Part shown: positions 34,593 through 42,436 of the stretch, one piece after another
How the letters are laid out: every line of letters starts with the position of its first letter
Numbering within the stretch: position 1 is the stretch's first letter
Assembly: GCF_032302195.1 (NCBI RefSeq)
Contig: NZ_CP135275.1
Span: 2,976,001-3,040,000, forward strand
Direction: 5' to 3'
DNA length: 64,000 nucleotides
Origin: Paenibacillus sp. MMS20-IR301
Lineage (GTDB): Bacteria > Bacillota > Bacilli > Paenibacillales > Paenibacillaceae
Notes under the pieces: model-generated
What the model saw: only the letters and a program-made list of their open reading frames with translations
Told to the model about the DNA's origin: nothing
The model's database searches: none
Translations under genes and position numbers: made by a program

Positions 34593-34620
34593 TTATATTA
34601 GTAATAATTACGATCTACAT
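34593..34620 (-). promoter_or_regulatory. Promoter with Zur box before the NusG-II gene
   Basis: On the minus strand TGTAGA and TATAAA are 16 bases apart and enclose TCGTAATTATTACTA (34599-34613), a Zur operator with one mismatch. The geometry copies that of the znuC promoter. Confidence 0.75.
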
Positions 34621-34647
34621 AACTATAAAGCAGTCAGGGAAAGCTTG

Positions 34648-34872
34648 TCAACGTTTGCCTGTCCGCCTCAGCAGATCCCTCAGCCCCCAGGTAATCCCTG
34701 CATAGATCAGCAGCACGACAGCCAGAGTCAGCATCCGCTCGCGGAATGAACCGTCAGCCAGCAGAACCGGACCCAGGCCATAGAGTGTCGTCAGCAAGTA
34801 AAGTACCGCAAATCCGATATAGATCATCCATCTCATTGTCGAACGGATCCCTCCCGCAGCTCTATCCATCGC
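34648..34872 (-). CDS. Small two-helix membrane protein
   Basis: A 74-residue frame starting a few bases after the hybrid kinase stop on the same strand: MDRAAGGIRSTMRWM, helix 1 IYIGFAVLYLLTTLYGLGPVLL, a short loop, helix 2 LTLAVVLLIYAGITWGL and a basic end RRTGKR. No family is recognised. The start is uncertain (weak TAAGGCG before 34872; GGGAGG upstream of an ATG at 34839). The ORF is open upstream, but that part is antisense noise within the kinase gene. It may be cotranscribed with the kinase. Confidence 0.6.
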   Translation of the reverse strand, partial: AMDRAAGGIRSTMRWMIYIGFAVLYLLTTLYGLGPVLLADGSFRERMLTLAVVLLIYAGITWGLRDLLRRTGKR

Positions 34873-34876
34873 CTTA

Positions 34877-37800
34877 TCAAATCCGCAGGTTAGCCGACCA
34901 TTCCCTGAGCACCCTGTCCAGCTCCTCGGTGCGGATCGGCTTGGAGATGAAGTCCTGCATTCCGGCACGCAGACACATCTCCTTATCCTCCTTCCTCGCA
35001 AAAGCCGTAGCGGCAATAATTACCGGAGACAGCCCCTTCTCCTCACGGATCACTCCGGTGGCTTCAATTCCGTCCATGACCGGCATCTGAATATCCATAA
35101 ACACAAGATCGTAATTCCGGGCCAGCACAGCTTCGGCTGCCAGCTTCCCGTTCTGGACTACATCCGCAGCATATCCCCGTTTGAGCAGATAGGCCCGCAG
35201 CAGCTGCTGGTTCACCGGATGATCCTCGGCAATCAGGATGGACAAGGGGCCATACTGGCCTTCAGGCACCTCCGTCTCGAAGATCCCGTTCTTATACTCA
35301 TCCGCAGAAACAGCTCCTGCGCGGGCGTGATGGCCGGGAGCCTCTCCGGCAGACATAACCTCTATCGTGAAATAAAACTCCGAGCCTTCCCCCTCACTGC
35401 TGTCGACACCAATGGTCCCGCCGAGCAGCTCAGCCAGCTTTTTACTGATAGCAAGCCCCAGCCCGGTCCCCCCGTATTTGCGGTTAATAGACGGATGCAG
35501 CTGTGAAAAGGACTGGAACAGCAGGCTCTGGCTGCCCTGCGGAATTCCAATGCCGGTGTCTCTCACCACGAACTTAAGCACCAGCAAGCCGAGTTCCCCT
35601 TCCGCCTCCAGCTTCGCCGAGATTTCCACTTCCCCTTCTTCCGTGAACTTGACGGCATTGCCGACAAGATTGACCAGAATTTGCCGCAGACGGTTCTCAT
35701 CCGTAATTACAAGTCCCGGGATTGCGGGATCTGCGTCACTGCGGAGTATCAGATCCTTCTCTTTAACCCGCGGATAAAACAGCTCACAGACGCCCTGAAT
35801 CACTTGCCGGATATCAACCGGCTGCAGGTCCAGTGTCATCATGCCAGATTCGATTTTGCTGAAATCCAGCACTTCGTTCAGAATATGGAGCAGCGCGCCG
35901 CCGCTTTTATTAATAATCTGCGTGTAGTATTGCTGCTCTTCTGACAGCTCTGTTCCCGACAGCAGATCAGCCATACCAATGATCCCGTTCATCGGGGTGC
36001 GCAGCTCGTGGCTCATAATGGCCAGGAATTCAGATTTGGCCCGGTCGGCCTGCTCGGCAGATTCCTTGGCCCGCACTATAGCCTTCTCCTCGGTAATATC
36101 ACGGAATACGACTACAGCACCTTTATGCTCCCCGTTATCGTACAAGGCAGTCATCCGGTATTTGACCAGGAAGCTGGAGCCGTCCTGCCGCCAGAATATT
36201 CCTTCCTGCTCCTCATAGGCATGCTGGCCCAGGAGGAATTCCGTCATCATGCTGCGTCCACCCGGGAACATTTCCCCGTCCGTCCAGGTCTGGGCAATCG
36301 TATAGAGCTTGATGTTACCGGCCAGCTCACCCGGTTCATACCCCAGCATCACCGCAGCCGCAGGATTAATGAATACCGTCTCCCCGGCCAGATTGATGCC
36401 GAAAATCCCTTCAGACACAGAGTTCAAGATCAGGGCATGCTCGTAGCTGAGCTTCTCGATCTGTTCCAGATGGCGTTTGCGCTCTGTTATATCGCTGGTA
36501 ATCGCAAATACTCCGACCACCCGGCTGTCCATCAGAATCGGCACATAAATCATGCTGACATCCACCCTCTGCCCGTCCCGGCGGATCACCTTAGTCTCAA
36601 AGGTCTGGGCGGTCCCCCCGGCAGCCGCAACAAAACGCTCATTCACAAACTCCTGCTCATCCTGTTCAATAATCTCACTGTAGCTTGAATACAGCAGGGT
36701 ATCCCGGGAATAGCCCGTCAGCTGCTGCAGGCTGGCATTCAGTGACTGGATGCTGCCTGCAAGATCCATTGCGCTGATGGCGGAAGGATTATATTCAAAC
36801 AGCGACTTGTAGCGGTTCTCACTTTCCAGCATCTTCAGCTCATATTGCCTGCGCTCGGATATATTCCGCGTAACCCCGACCATCTCTGTAATCCCGGGGG
36901 TTCCTGTCTCCGTATGACGCAGCGTGGTTTCGACCCACAAATAAGTACCCTCTTTGCATAAAAAACGGAATACTACCGGCTCCAGCTGCTGCCCCTGCTT
37001 GCTTCTGTCCAGAAACTCCTGCACGCGGGTGTAGTCATCCGCATGAATATAATCCATCCCGCTTGTACCGACCATTTCCTCCGGGGTATACCCGAACATC
37101 TGCAGACATATTGGCGAGGCATACAGATAGGTTGCTTTTTTATCCGTCGCATTGCGTGAGATGAAATCCTGGGAATTCTCCGAGATCAGGCGGTAATTCC
37201 GCTCGCTGACCCGCAGCTGGTCCTCCATCCGGTGGCGCTCCGTTACATCCTGTACAATCCCCCTGATCTGCAGGATTTTACCCGAGGCATCGAGAATGAC
37301 TTCCCAGTGAGCATAAATCACCTTACGGCCGCCGCTGCAGCCTGCAATCCGGAAGACAGCTTCCCCCTTATTGCCTGACTGCAATGTATAATGCAGCTCC
37401 TCACGCAGCGCCGCGAGATCCTCCGGAACCACGCATGCCAGCAACTGCCCGTATTCAATAACAGTATGATTAGCGCTGCTTCCGCCCAGCTCAAAGATAA
37501 CCCGCAGCTGCCGGGAGACTGTCAGCTTCTTGCCAACCGAATCCCATTCCCACGACCCCATCTGTCCAAGCTCCTGCGCGGAAGCCAGCATCTCCTCATA
37601 CTTCTTCCGCTCTGTAATATCACGGGCGATGGTCAGCACCTGTATGACTTCACCCTCGCTGTTGCGCATGACTTGAAATGAGCTTTCAATCCAGACATAG
37701 CGGCCGTCTTTATGCCTGGCCCGGCGGGTAAACACATCGCTGTCCGAGTAGAGCTTCCCCTTCTCTGTCATCTCGAGGGCATCCTCTTCGTGGTAGTAAT

Positions 37801-38344
37801 CCGGCCGCTTGCTGCCGATCATCTCACTGGCGGAATATCCCATAAGCGTCTCTACAGAAGGGGATACATACCGCAGCGTCCCGTCCGGATCGGCAAAGGA
37901 GATCATATCGGGCGTATTTTGCGTAATCAGCTTGTAGAGATGATGGTCCTCCTCAATCTTCTTCTCTGCCGCCTTGCGCGCGGTAATATCCTTCATCTCC
38001 ACAATCAATTGGGACGGTTCTCCGGTCAAATCATCAAACATCAGGAAAATATGCAGCGCAACCCAGATAATCTCCCCGTCCTTGCGCACAAACCGTTTTT
38101 CTTTATCTACAGCCGCACCCGGGCTGCGCAGCAGTGCCTTCATTATCAGCCCGTGATCCGCGGTATGCCCGTCTTCCGGGTAGGCGATATCCAGATAACC
38201 CAGCTTCTTAAGCTCATCCTCCGCATACCCAAACATCCCGCAGAAGGCAGGATTGGCCATAAGCATAGTACCATCATCAACAGATACCACTGCAAATCCT
38301 ATGGAGGACCGCAAATACAAGTGTTTGAAAAGTATATCGGACAA
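34877..38344 (-). CDS. Hybrid sensor histidine kinase with six PAS domains and a receiver
   Basis: A 1155-residue cytosolic protein without membrane helices. About 1-765 hold six PAS/PAC modules, each ending with a DITxRK-like boundary (MKDITARKAAEKK, ARDITERKKYEE, VQDVTERHRMEDQ, TRNISERRQYELK, TSDITERKRHLEQ, FRDITEEKAIVRA). HisKA follows near 775 (SHELRTPMNGIIGM), then HATPase_c (NLVGNAVKFT, DTGIGIP, GGTGLGL) and a C-terminal receiver (from ~1035; FMDIQMPVMDG). No response regulator or output gene is next to it, so it is an orphan whose partner is unknown. TTG at 38344 follows AGGAGG by eight bases; another TTG is at 38350. A conserved hairpin element lies directly upstream. Confidence 0.9.
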   Translation of the reverse strand: MSDILFKHLYLRSSIGFAVVSVDDGTMLMANPAFCGMFGYAEDELKKLGYLDIAYPEDGHTADHGLIMKALLRSPGAAVDKEKRFVRKDGEIIWVALHIFLMFDDLTGEPSQLIVEMKDITARKAAEKKIEEDHHLYKLITQNTPDMISFADPDGTLRYVSPSVETLMGYSASEMIGSKRPDYYHEEDALEMTEKGKLYSDSDVFTRRARHKDGRYVWIESSFQVMRNSEGEVIQVLTIARDITERKKYEEMLASAQELGQMGSWEWDSVGKKLTVSRQLRVIFELGGSSANHTVIEYGQLLACVVPEDLAALREELHYTLQSGNKGEAVFRIAGCSGGRKVIYAHWEVILDASGKILQIRGIVQDVTERHRMEDQLRVSERNYRLISENSQDFISRNATDKKATYLYASPICLQMFGYTPEEMVGTSGMDYIHADDYTRVQEFLDRSKQGQQLEPVVFRFLCKEGTYLWVETTLRHTETGTPGITEMVGVTRNISERRQYELKMLESENRYKSLFEYNPSAISAMDLAGSIQSLNASLQQLTGYSRDTLLYSSYSEIIEQDEQEFVNERFVAAAGGTAQTFETKVIRRDGQRVDVSMIYVPILMDSRVVGVFAITSDITERKRHLEQIEKLSYEHALILNSVSEGIFGINLAGETVFINPAAAVMLGYEPGELAGNIKLYTIAQTWTDGEMFPGGRSMMTEFLLGQHAYEEQEGIFWRQDGSSFLVKYRMTALYDNGEHKGAVVVFRDITEEKAIVRAKESAEQADRAKSEFLAIMSHELRTPMNGIIGMADLLSGTELSEEQQYYTQIINKSGGALLHILNEVLDFSKIESGMMTLDLQPVDIRQVIQGVCELFYPRVKEKDLILRSDADPAIPGLVITDENRLRQILVNLVGNAVKFTEEGEVEISAKLEAEGELGLLVLKFVVRDTGIGIPQGSQSLLFQSFSQLHPSINRKYGGTGLGLAISKKLAELLGGTIGVDSSEGEGSEFYFTIEVMSAGEAPGHHARAGAVSADEYKNGIFETEVPEGQYGPLSILIAEDHPVNQQLLRAYLLKRGYAADVVQNGKLAAEAVLARNYDLVFMDIQMPVMDGIEATGVIREEKGLSPVIIAATAFARKEDKEMCLRAGMQDFISKPIRTEELDRVLREWSANLRI

Positions 38345-38362
38345 GGCCAAAGCCTCCTCTGT

Positions 38363-38424
38363 AAGTGGAAACGGCTACGCCGTCCTTAAGGGACGGTATC
38401 CGTTTCAGCGAGAAATAGAAGGAT
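38363..38424 (-). ncRNA. Candidate structured RNA element, copy 2 (kinase 5' leader)
   Basis: On the minus strand: ATCCTT..TTTCTCG, CTGAAACGGATACC, hairpin CCGTCC/GGACGG, then GCCGTTTCCACTT. GAAACGG pairs with CCGTTTC as an outer stem. It ends ~20 bases before the kinase start, in the 5' leader position. Compared with copy 1, the hairpin has C-G where copy 1 has a T-A pair, i.e. pairing is kept while sequence changes. Confidence 0.55.
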
Positions 38425-38511
38425 AAATTATAAACAGTATACCTTTTTTTCGGCAATTATGCTTCAGACCTGAAGCCTGTTCTCTCGCCTCCATAGTTCC
38501 GCTGCAAAAAA

Positions 38512-38552
38512 ATAAACCGCCTTAGTCGTTTTCACGACATCAAGGCGGTTGT
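38512..38552 (-). terminator. Terminator of the ECF sigma/ABC operon
   Basis: On the minus strand AACCGCCTT and AAGGCGGTT pair, with an inner GTCGTGAAAACGAC hairpin, followed by TATTTTTTT. It lies 20 bases past the last gene. Confidence 0.8.
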
Positions 38553-38568
38553 TATAAGATGTAATCTG

Positions 38569-39201
38569 TCAGTCCAGTCTCCGGCGCGGCAGCCAGGCGG
38601 CACAGAATACGGCAAGAGCCAGCGACAGGCCGGCCAGCAGCCACTTATCGTTATCCCATTCCTCTTTCAGCAGGCCGAAGAGATAGAAATGTCCGGTCAG
38701 CTTACCCTTGGTTGAATAATCCAGCAGATACCAGGTGAAGCCGGCGATATAACCCGCAGACACATTTCCGGTAAGGACTGCAGCCGTCAATCCGGCTGTC
38801 CCGAATGCTGCCGCTGTAATCACAACCCCGCCAATCATCGGCCATAGCGCAAATTCGGCACCGCGGAGATGCAGCCAGGCGAACAATAAAGCAATGACAG
38901 TGAAGAGATACAGGGTGGTCAGCAGCCAGCGGAAGAGAAAGACCGGAAGCGGCCTTATCCGCTTGGCGTACAGCACTTCACCGGTTCCGCCGCTCTCCAG
39001 CAGTCCCAGATGCGGGTAGACGATCAGTCCGAGGAAGCTGATCAGCAGCTCCCCCAGCTTCGCTGCATGGGTCCGCTCCATCAGTGCCGGCTCCATGAAG
39101 AAGGGCACCACAACCGCCAATGCAGCAGCCAGCAGCCAGGAGTAATTCGCTGTCAGCTTAAGATTATAACGAGCCAGCGGAGCGAGATTCTGCCGCCTCA
39201 T
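38569..39201 (-). CDS. ABC transporter permease-like membrane protein
   Basis: A 210-residue protein with about six hydrophobic segments, probably the second membrane subunit of the ABC system in this operon. It begins MRRQNLAPLARYNLKLTANYSWLL; ATG 39201 has GGAGGGGGG just upstream and overlaps the preceding stop by four bases (ATGA). The longer frame to 39312 lies antisense-free inside the upstream gene and lacks a ribosome-binding site. Not recognisable to a named family; assignment rests on hydrophobicity and position. Confidence 0.7.
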   Translation of the reverse strand: MRRQNLAPLARYNLKLTANYSWLLAAALAVVVPFFMEPALMERTHAAKLGELLISFLGLIVYPHLGLLESGGTGEVLYAKRIRPLPVFLFRWLLTTLYLFTVIALLFAWLHLRGAEFALWPMIGGVVITAAAFGTAGLTAAVLTGNVSAGYIAGFTWYLLDYSTKGKLTGHFYLFGLLKEEWDNDKWLLAGLSLALAVFCAAWLPRRRLD

Positions 39202-40439
39202 CTGCCCCCCTCCGGTGCGGCTGCAGGTGCGGCGGGGGATCTCCGCCGGGAACGTTTCTTGGCCGTCATACCTGCTGAATCCAGCCGGCTGCGGTTTCTT
39301 TCCCAGAGCCATGCAGCTGCGGCAATCAGTAACACAGTGAGCAGCAGATAGAAGCTGCGGTTCAGCGCAATCTCATTCTTCCATCCCCTGTAGAGCCCGT
39401 AATCGTTAGGGGAGTTGAAGCGGATAATCAGCCGGCCCAGCCCGTAAGAGCCCATTAGCGGCAGCAGGGACAAGAACCACCAGAGAATCTGCAGGGCAAT
39501 CGGTACGATTCCCCGGCGGAACAGCATGGAGCCGAACATTCCAAACGCAATGGAGACCCAAAGCGTTGGCAGCAGCCACCAGGCCGTGTAGCCAAGGAAA
39601 ATGCCAACCGCCTGCCCGGTTTGTCCGGTTAGTCCCAGGGTATCCACGGTCTGCCAGCCGCCGAGGACAGCCACGATCAGATACACCAGCGATGACATAA
39701 TCCCCAGGGCAAGGAATTTGGAGCTGACGTACACCCAAGGGGAGATCCGGCGGCTGTAGATCAGCTCATTCATCCGGCTGGAACGGTCCCGGAGCAGCAG
39801 AAAGGCAGAGATGAAGACTGGGAACATTCCAGCCGGCAGTGACATATAGTCACTGAAGTAACGCGCAGCCCCGGGCAGCAGCTCTCCCGCTTCTACCTTC
39901 GCGCTATAGTCAGCAAGGATATCTTCCTGCAGCTTTACCGCATCATCATAATTTTCAACGGGGAAGCTGTAATCTCTTAAACCCACTTTATACATGCTGT
40001 TTCCGCCAAGCCGCTTGTCTATCTCCCCGGCAATAGCGTAGACCTCTTCCATCGTATACTGCTCAGGGGCCAGCAGGACCGCGTCCAGCTTGGAGACCGC
40101 TTCTGTGAGGATCTCCCGCTCACCGGCATCAAGCGTATTTTTCACAGGAAAACCCAATCTCAGCTTTTCAATAATCCCGCTGCCCAGATCAAAGCCAATC
40201 TCCGTCTTCATTCTGCCGGCAAGCTCCAGTGTGTTCGCAGGTTTCTTCCAGCCGTAATAAGGATGCTCTGCGGTCCCTATGTTCTGCGGGGTAACATCTA
40301 CTGCAGGAGGGCCGACCTCACCCCAGGTTTCCTCCGTGGCATACGAAGTGAAGTAGAAGAAACAGGTTACGATTATAAACAGGTAAAAGACCAGGCTGCG
40401 CAGCGTCATGCGCATCTCTTTGCCGATCAGCGCCATCAT
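39198..40439 (-). CDS. ABC-2-like permease, large subunit
   Basis: A 413-residue membrane protein: one N-terminal helix (LVFYLFIIVTCFFYF), an exported region of about 180 residues with no cysteines, then five to six helices and a basic C-terminus. This topology is that of ABC-2 type exporters. The segment DRSSRMNELIYSRRISPWVYVSSKFLAL is typical (the loop before the second membrane half). It is coupled to the ATPase gene by an ATGA overlap. Substrate unknown. Confidence 0.72.
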   Translation of the reverse strand: MMALIGKEMRMTLRSLVFYLFIIVTCFFYFTSYATEETWGEVGPPAVDVTPQNIGTAEHPYYGWKKPANTLELAGRMKTEIGFDLGSGIIEKLRLGFPVKNTLDAGEREILTEAVSKLDAVLLAPEQYTMEEVYAIAGEIDKRLGGNSMYKVGLRDYSFPVENYDDAVKLQEDILADYSAKVEAGELLPGAARYFSDYMSLPAGMFPVFISAFLLLRDRSSRMNELIYSRRISPWVYVSSKFLALGIMSSLVYLIVAVLGGWQTVDTLGLTGQTGQAVGIFLGYTAWWLLPTLWVSIAFGMFGSMLFRRGIVPIALQILWWFLSLLPLMGSYGLGRLIIRFNSPNDYGLYRGWKNEIALNRSFYLLLTVLLIAAAAWLWERNRSRLDSAGMTAKKRSRRRSPAAPAAAPEGGR

Positions 40440-41311
40440 ACGAAGGATTCCTCCCTGCGCATAAGATGCAGATAAGCATCCTCAATCGACGGCGTAACCT
40501 GCTGCGCTCCAGCATAAGGCTGCACATCTGCCAGCACCCGGACCCGCATGCCGTTTCCTTCCGGCACAGCGGACAATACCGGAAAGCGGTCACGGCTCTG
40601 CTCCCACTCCGCCCGTTCAAGCTCTGCCACCCAGACTTGTCCGGCGGCAGCGGCGGTCAAATCCCCTATTCTTCCGTGATAGCGCAGACTTCCCTTATGC
40701 AGCACCGTCATTTGTTCACAGGTCGATTCCACATCTTCAACCACATGTGTGGACAAGAGGACGATGCGCCCTTCGGCAAACCGGCCCAGCAGCCGCCGGA
40801 AACGGATCCGCTCCTCGGGGTCCAGTCCTGCCGTAGGTTCATCCACAATGAGCAGCTTCGGCTCATGCACCATCGCCTGGGCTACACCAAGCCGGCGTTT
40901 CATCCCGCCCGATAATGCCTTCACCTTGGTACGGCGCTGCTCAGTCAGGTTAACCAGCTCAAGCAATCCGTTAATTCTCCGCTTCCGCTCTGCACCTCCG
41001 GCGATACCGGATAACAGCGCAAGATAATCCATCGCCTCAAATACCGTCATCCCCGGATAGAAGGCGAATTCCTGCGGCAGATAACCGACCAGCTCACGGA
41101 CCCGGGCTTTGTCCTGCAGGCTGACGCCGCCAATCTCAGCCGTCCCCGAAGTCGGCTCAAGCAGGGTGGCCAGCAGGCGCATGAGAGTTGTTTTCCCCGC
41201 TCCATTCGGTCCAAGCAGCCCGTGAATCCCCTCTCCTACCCGAAAGCTGATCTCCTGCAGTGCCTGTTTGTTTCCATAGGTCTTGGTCAGACCGTTAATA
41301 TTAAGCTCCAT
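40436..41311 (-). CDS. ABC transporter ATP-binding protein
   Basis: A 291-residue ATPase: Walker A GLLGPNGAGKTTLMR, Q-loop YLPQEFAFY, signature LSGGMKRRLGVAQ, Walker B LLIVDEPTAGLDP and H-loop LLSTHVVED. The LSGGMKRR signature and the C-terminal extension are typical of ABC-2 drug or antimicrobial-peptide exporters. It lies 22 bases downstream of the small membrane protein gene, inside the sigma-factor operon. Confidence 0.9.
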   Translation of the reverse strand: MELNINGLTKTYGNKQALQEISFRVGEGIHGLLGPNGAGKTTLMRLLATLLEPTSGTAEIGGVSLQDKARVRELVGYLPQEFAFYPGMTVFEAMDYLALLSGIAGGAERKRRINGLLELVNLTEQRRTKVKALSGGMKRRLGVAQAMVHEPKLLIVDEPTAGLDPEERIRFRRLLGRFAEGRIVLLSTHVVEDVESTCEQMTVLHKGSLRYHGRIGDLTAAAAGQVWVAELERAEWEQSRDRFPVLSAVPEGNGMRVRVLADVQPYAGAQQVTPSIEDAYLHLMRREESFV

Positions 41312-41333
41312 TCATGTATCCTCCCCTAACTCA

Positions 41334-41624
41334 TCATCTGTCCTTCTCCGGGCTCCAGGACCAGTCAAGCTTCTCCAGCAGCAGACCTGCTGCAATCAGA
41401 AGGAGCGACAGCGCTACACATAAGGCCTGGTCGATGTAGCCGAGCCGGATCATAAAGGCAAATACCGCAGTTATGATTGCAATGCCTGATGAGGTCACCG
41501 TCTTGCGCCTTGCCAGCAGCTTGCGGTTACGCAGCACCAGCTCCGCCTCACGCTTGTCATACTCCAGCAGACGGGCTTTCCGGTACACCTCGTCAATAAA
41601 TGTTTGCTCCTGTCCGGTTGACAT
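41334..41624 (-). CDS. Small two-helix membrane protein, possible YxlC-like anti-sigma partner
   Basis: A 96-residue protein: a charged cytoplasmic N-terminal helix (about 1-42, EVYRKARLLEYDKREAELVL) then two membrane helices (about 43-60, 66-83). Its gene starts inside the sigma gene (32-base overlap) and is followed by an ABC ATPase gene. This order repeats the B. subtilis sigY-yxlC-...-yxlF-yxlG operon, in which the small membrane protein YxlC helps hold the sigma factor inactive. No sequence similarity to YxlC is claimed; the role is inferred from order, size and topology. Confidence 0.6.
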   Translation of the reverse strand: MSTGQEQTFIDEVYRKARLLEYDKREAELVLRNRKLLARRKTVTSSGIAIITAVFAFMIRLGYIDQALCVALSLLLIAAGLLLEKLDWSWSPEKDR

Positions 41625-42264
41625 TACAATCCCACTCCTCCTTTTCGTAAATCTGCCTGAGCTTCTTGCGAGCCCGGTGCAGCAGCACCTTGAAGCTTAC
41701 GTTATTCCTGCCCATCACCGCTGCCGCCTGCGCATAAGACATCTGCCCCACATCCACCAGATAGACTGCCTGACAGTACTCCGGCTTCAGCAGGAGCAGC
41801 CTTCTGCGCCATTCCAGATCCTCTTCGCGGATCACCGCCAGCTGTGCCGGATCATCAGCAGTCCCGTTATGTATGGCGCCGCTAAGCTCAGGCCGGCCAT
41901 CTGCCGCATTTTTCCCCTGCCGGCCCGGATACCAGGGACTGTCACCCCCGCCGGTTTCAAGCATTCTCCGCTGCCTGGCATTCCTGCGCATAACATCAAT
42001 GCTTTTATTACGGAGAATCGTGAACAGATAGGTCTGAAAAGCTGCGCGGTAATCATACTTCTCCGGATAGACCAGCAGATAGGCGAAGCAGTCCTGGGCC
42101 AAATCCTCAGCGGTATGATAATCACCGGTCAAATGGTAAGCAAACCTTACTGCAGGTGTCCGGTACTTGCGGACCAGCCATTCAAATGCGTCCAGGCTTC
42201 CTTCCCGGAACCTGCGTATAATCGTCTCCTCTTCCATCAGGCCTTCGGCTTCCGCATCCGGCAT
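41593..42264 (-). CDS. ECF-type RNA polymerase sigma factor
   Basis: A 223-residue sigma-70 family factor. Region 2 is present (FEWLVRKYRTPAVRFAYHLTGDYHTAEDLAQDCFAYL) with a clear region 2.4 (YLFTILRNKSIDVMRRNARQRR), and region 4 follows a 45-residue linker (LKPEYCQAVYLVDVGQMSYAQAAAVMGRNNVSFKVLLHRARKKLR). The linker between regions 2 and 4 is longer than usual for ECF factors. ATG 42264 has AGGAG five bases upstream; the frame is open to 42330. It most likely controls its own operon (small membrane protein, ABC exporter). Confidence 0.85.
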   Translation of the reverse strand: MPDAEAEGLMEEETIIRRFREGSLDAFEWLVRKYRTPAVRFAYHLTGDYHTAEDLAQDCFAYLLVYPEKYDYRAAFQTYLFTILRNKSIDVMRRNARQRRMLETGGGDSPWYPGRQGKNAADGRPELSGAIHNGTADDPAQLAVIREEDLEWRRRLLLLKPEYCQAVYLVDVGQMSYAQAAAVMGRNNVSFKVLLHRARKKLRQIYEKEEWDCNVNRTGANIY

Positions 42265-42397
42265 GATAGCTCCTGTGTTCTTGCCCCCGTTCCCGTCCGT
42301 CGTCCGCCGCCTCCTCTCCTGCCGAGCCATCTGCAGGTTATTCGTTTATGTCCGGCAAAAGGTTACAGTCCTGAATAGATATATTTTATCAAAAAAT

Positions 42398-42421
42398 AAG
42401 AGAGGGCACCCGGCCCTCTCC
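42398..42421 (-). terminator. Terminator of the M56 peptidase gene
   Basis: On the minus strand GAGAGGGC and GCCCTCTC pair around CGGGT; TTATTTTTTG follows. It lies 16 bases past the stop. Confidence 0.8.
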
Positions 42422-42436
42422 GTTCAGCTGTTCTTA

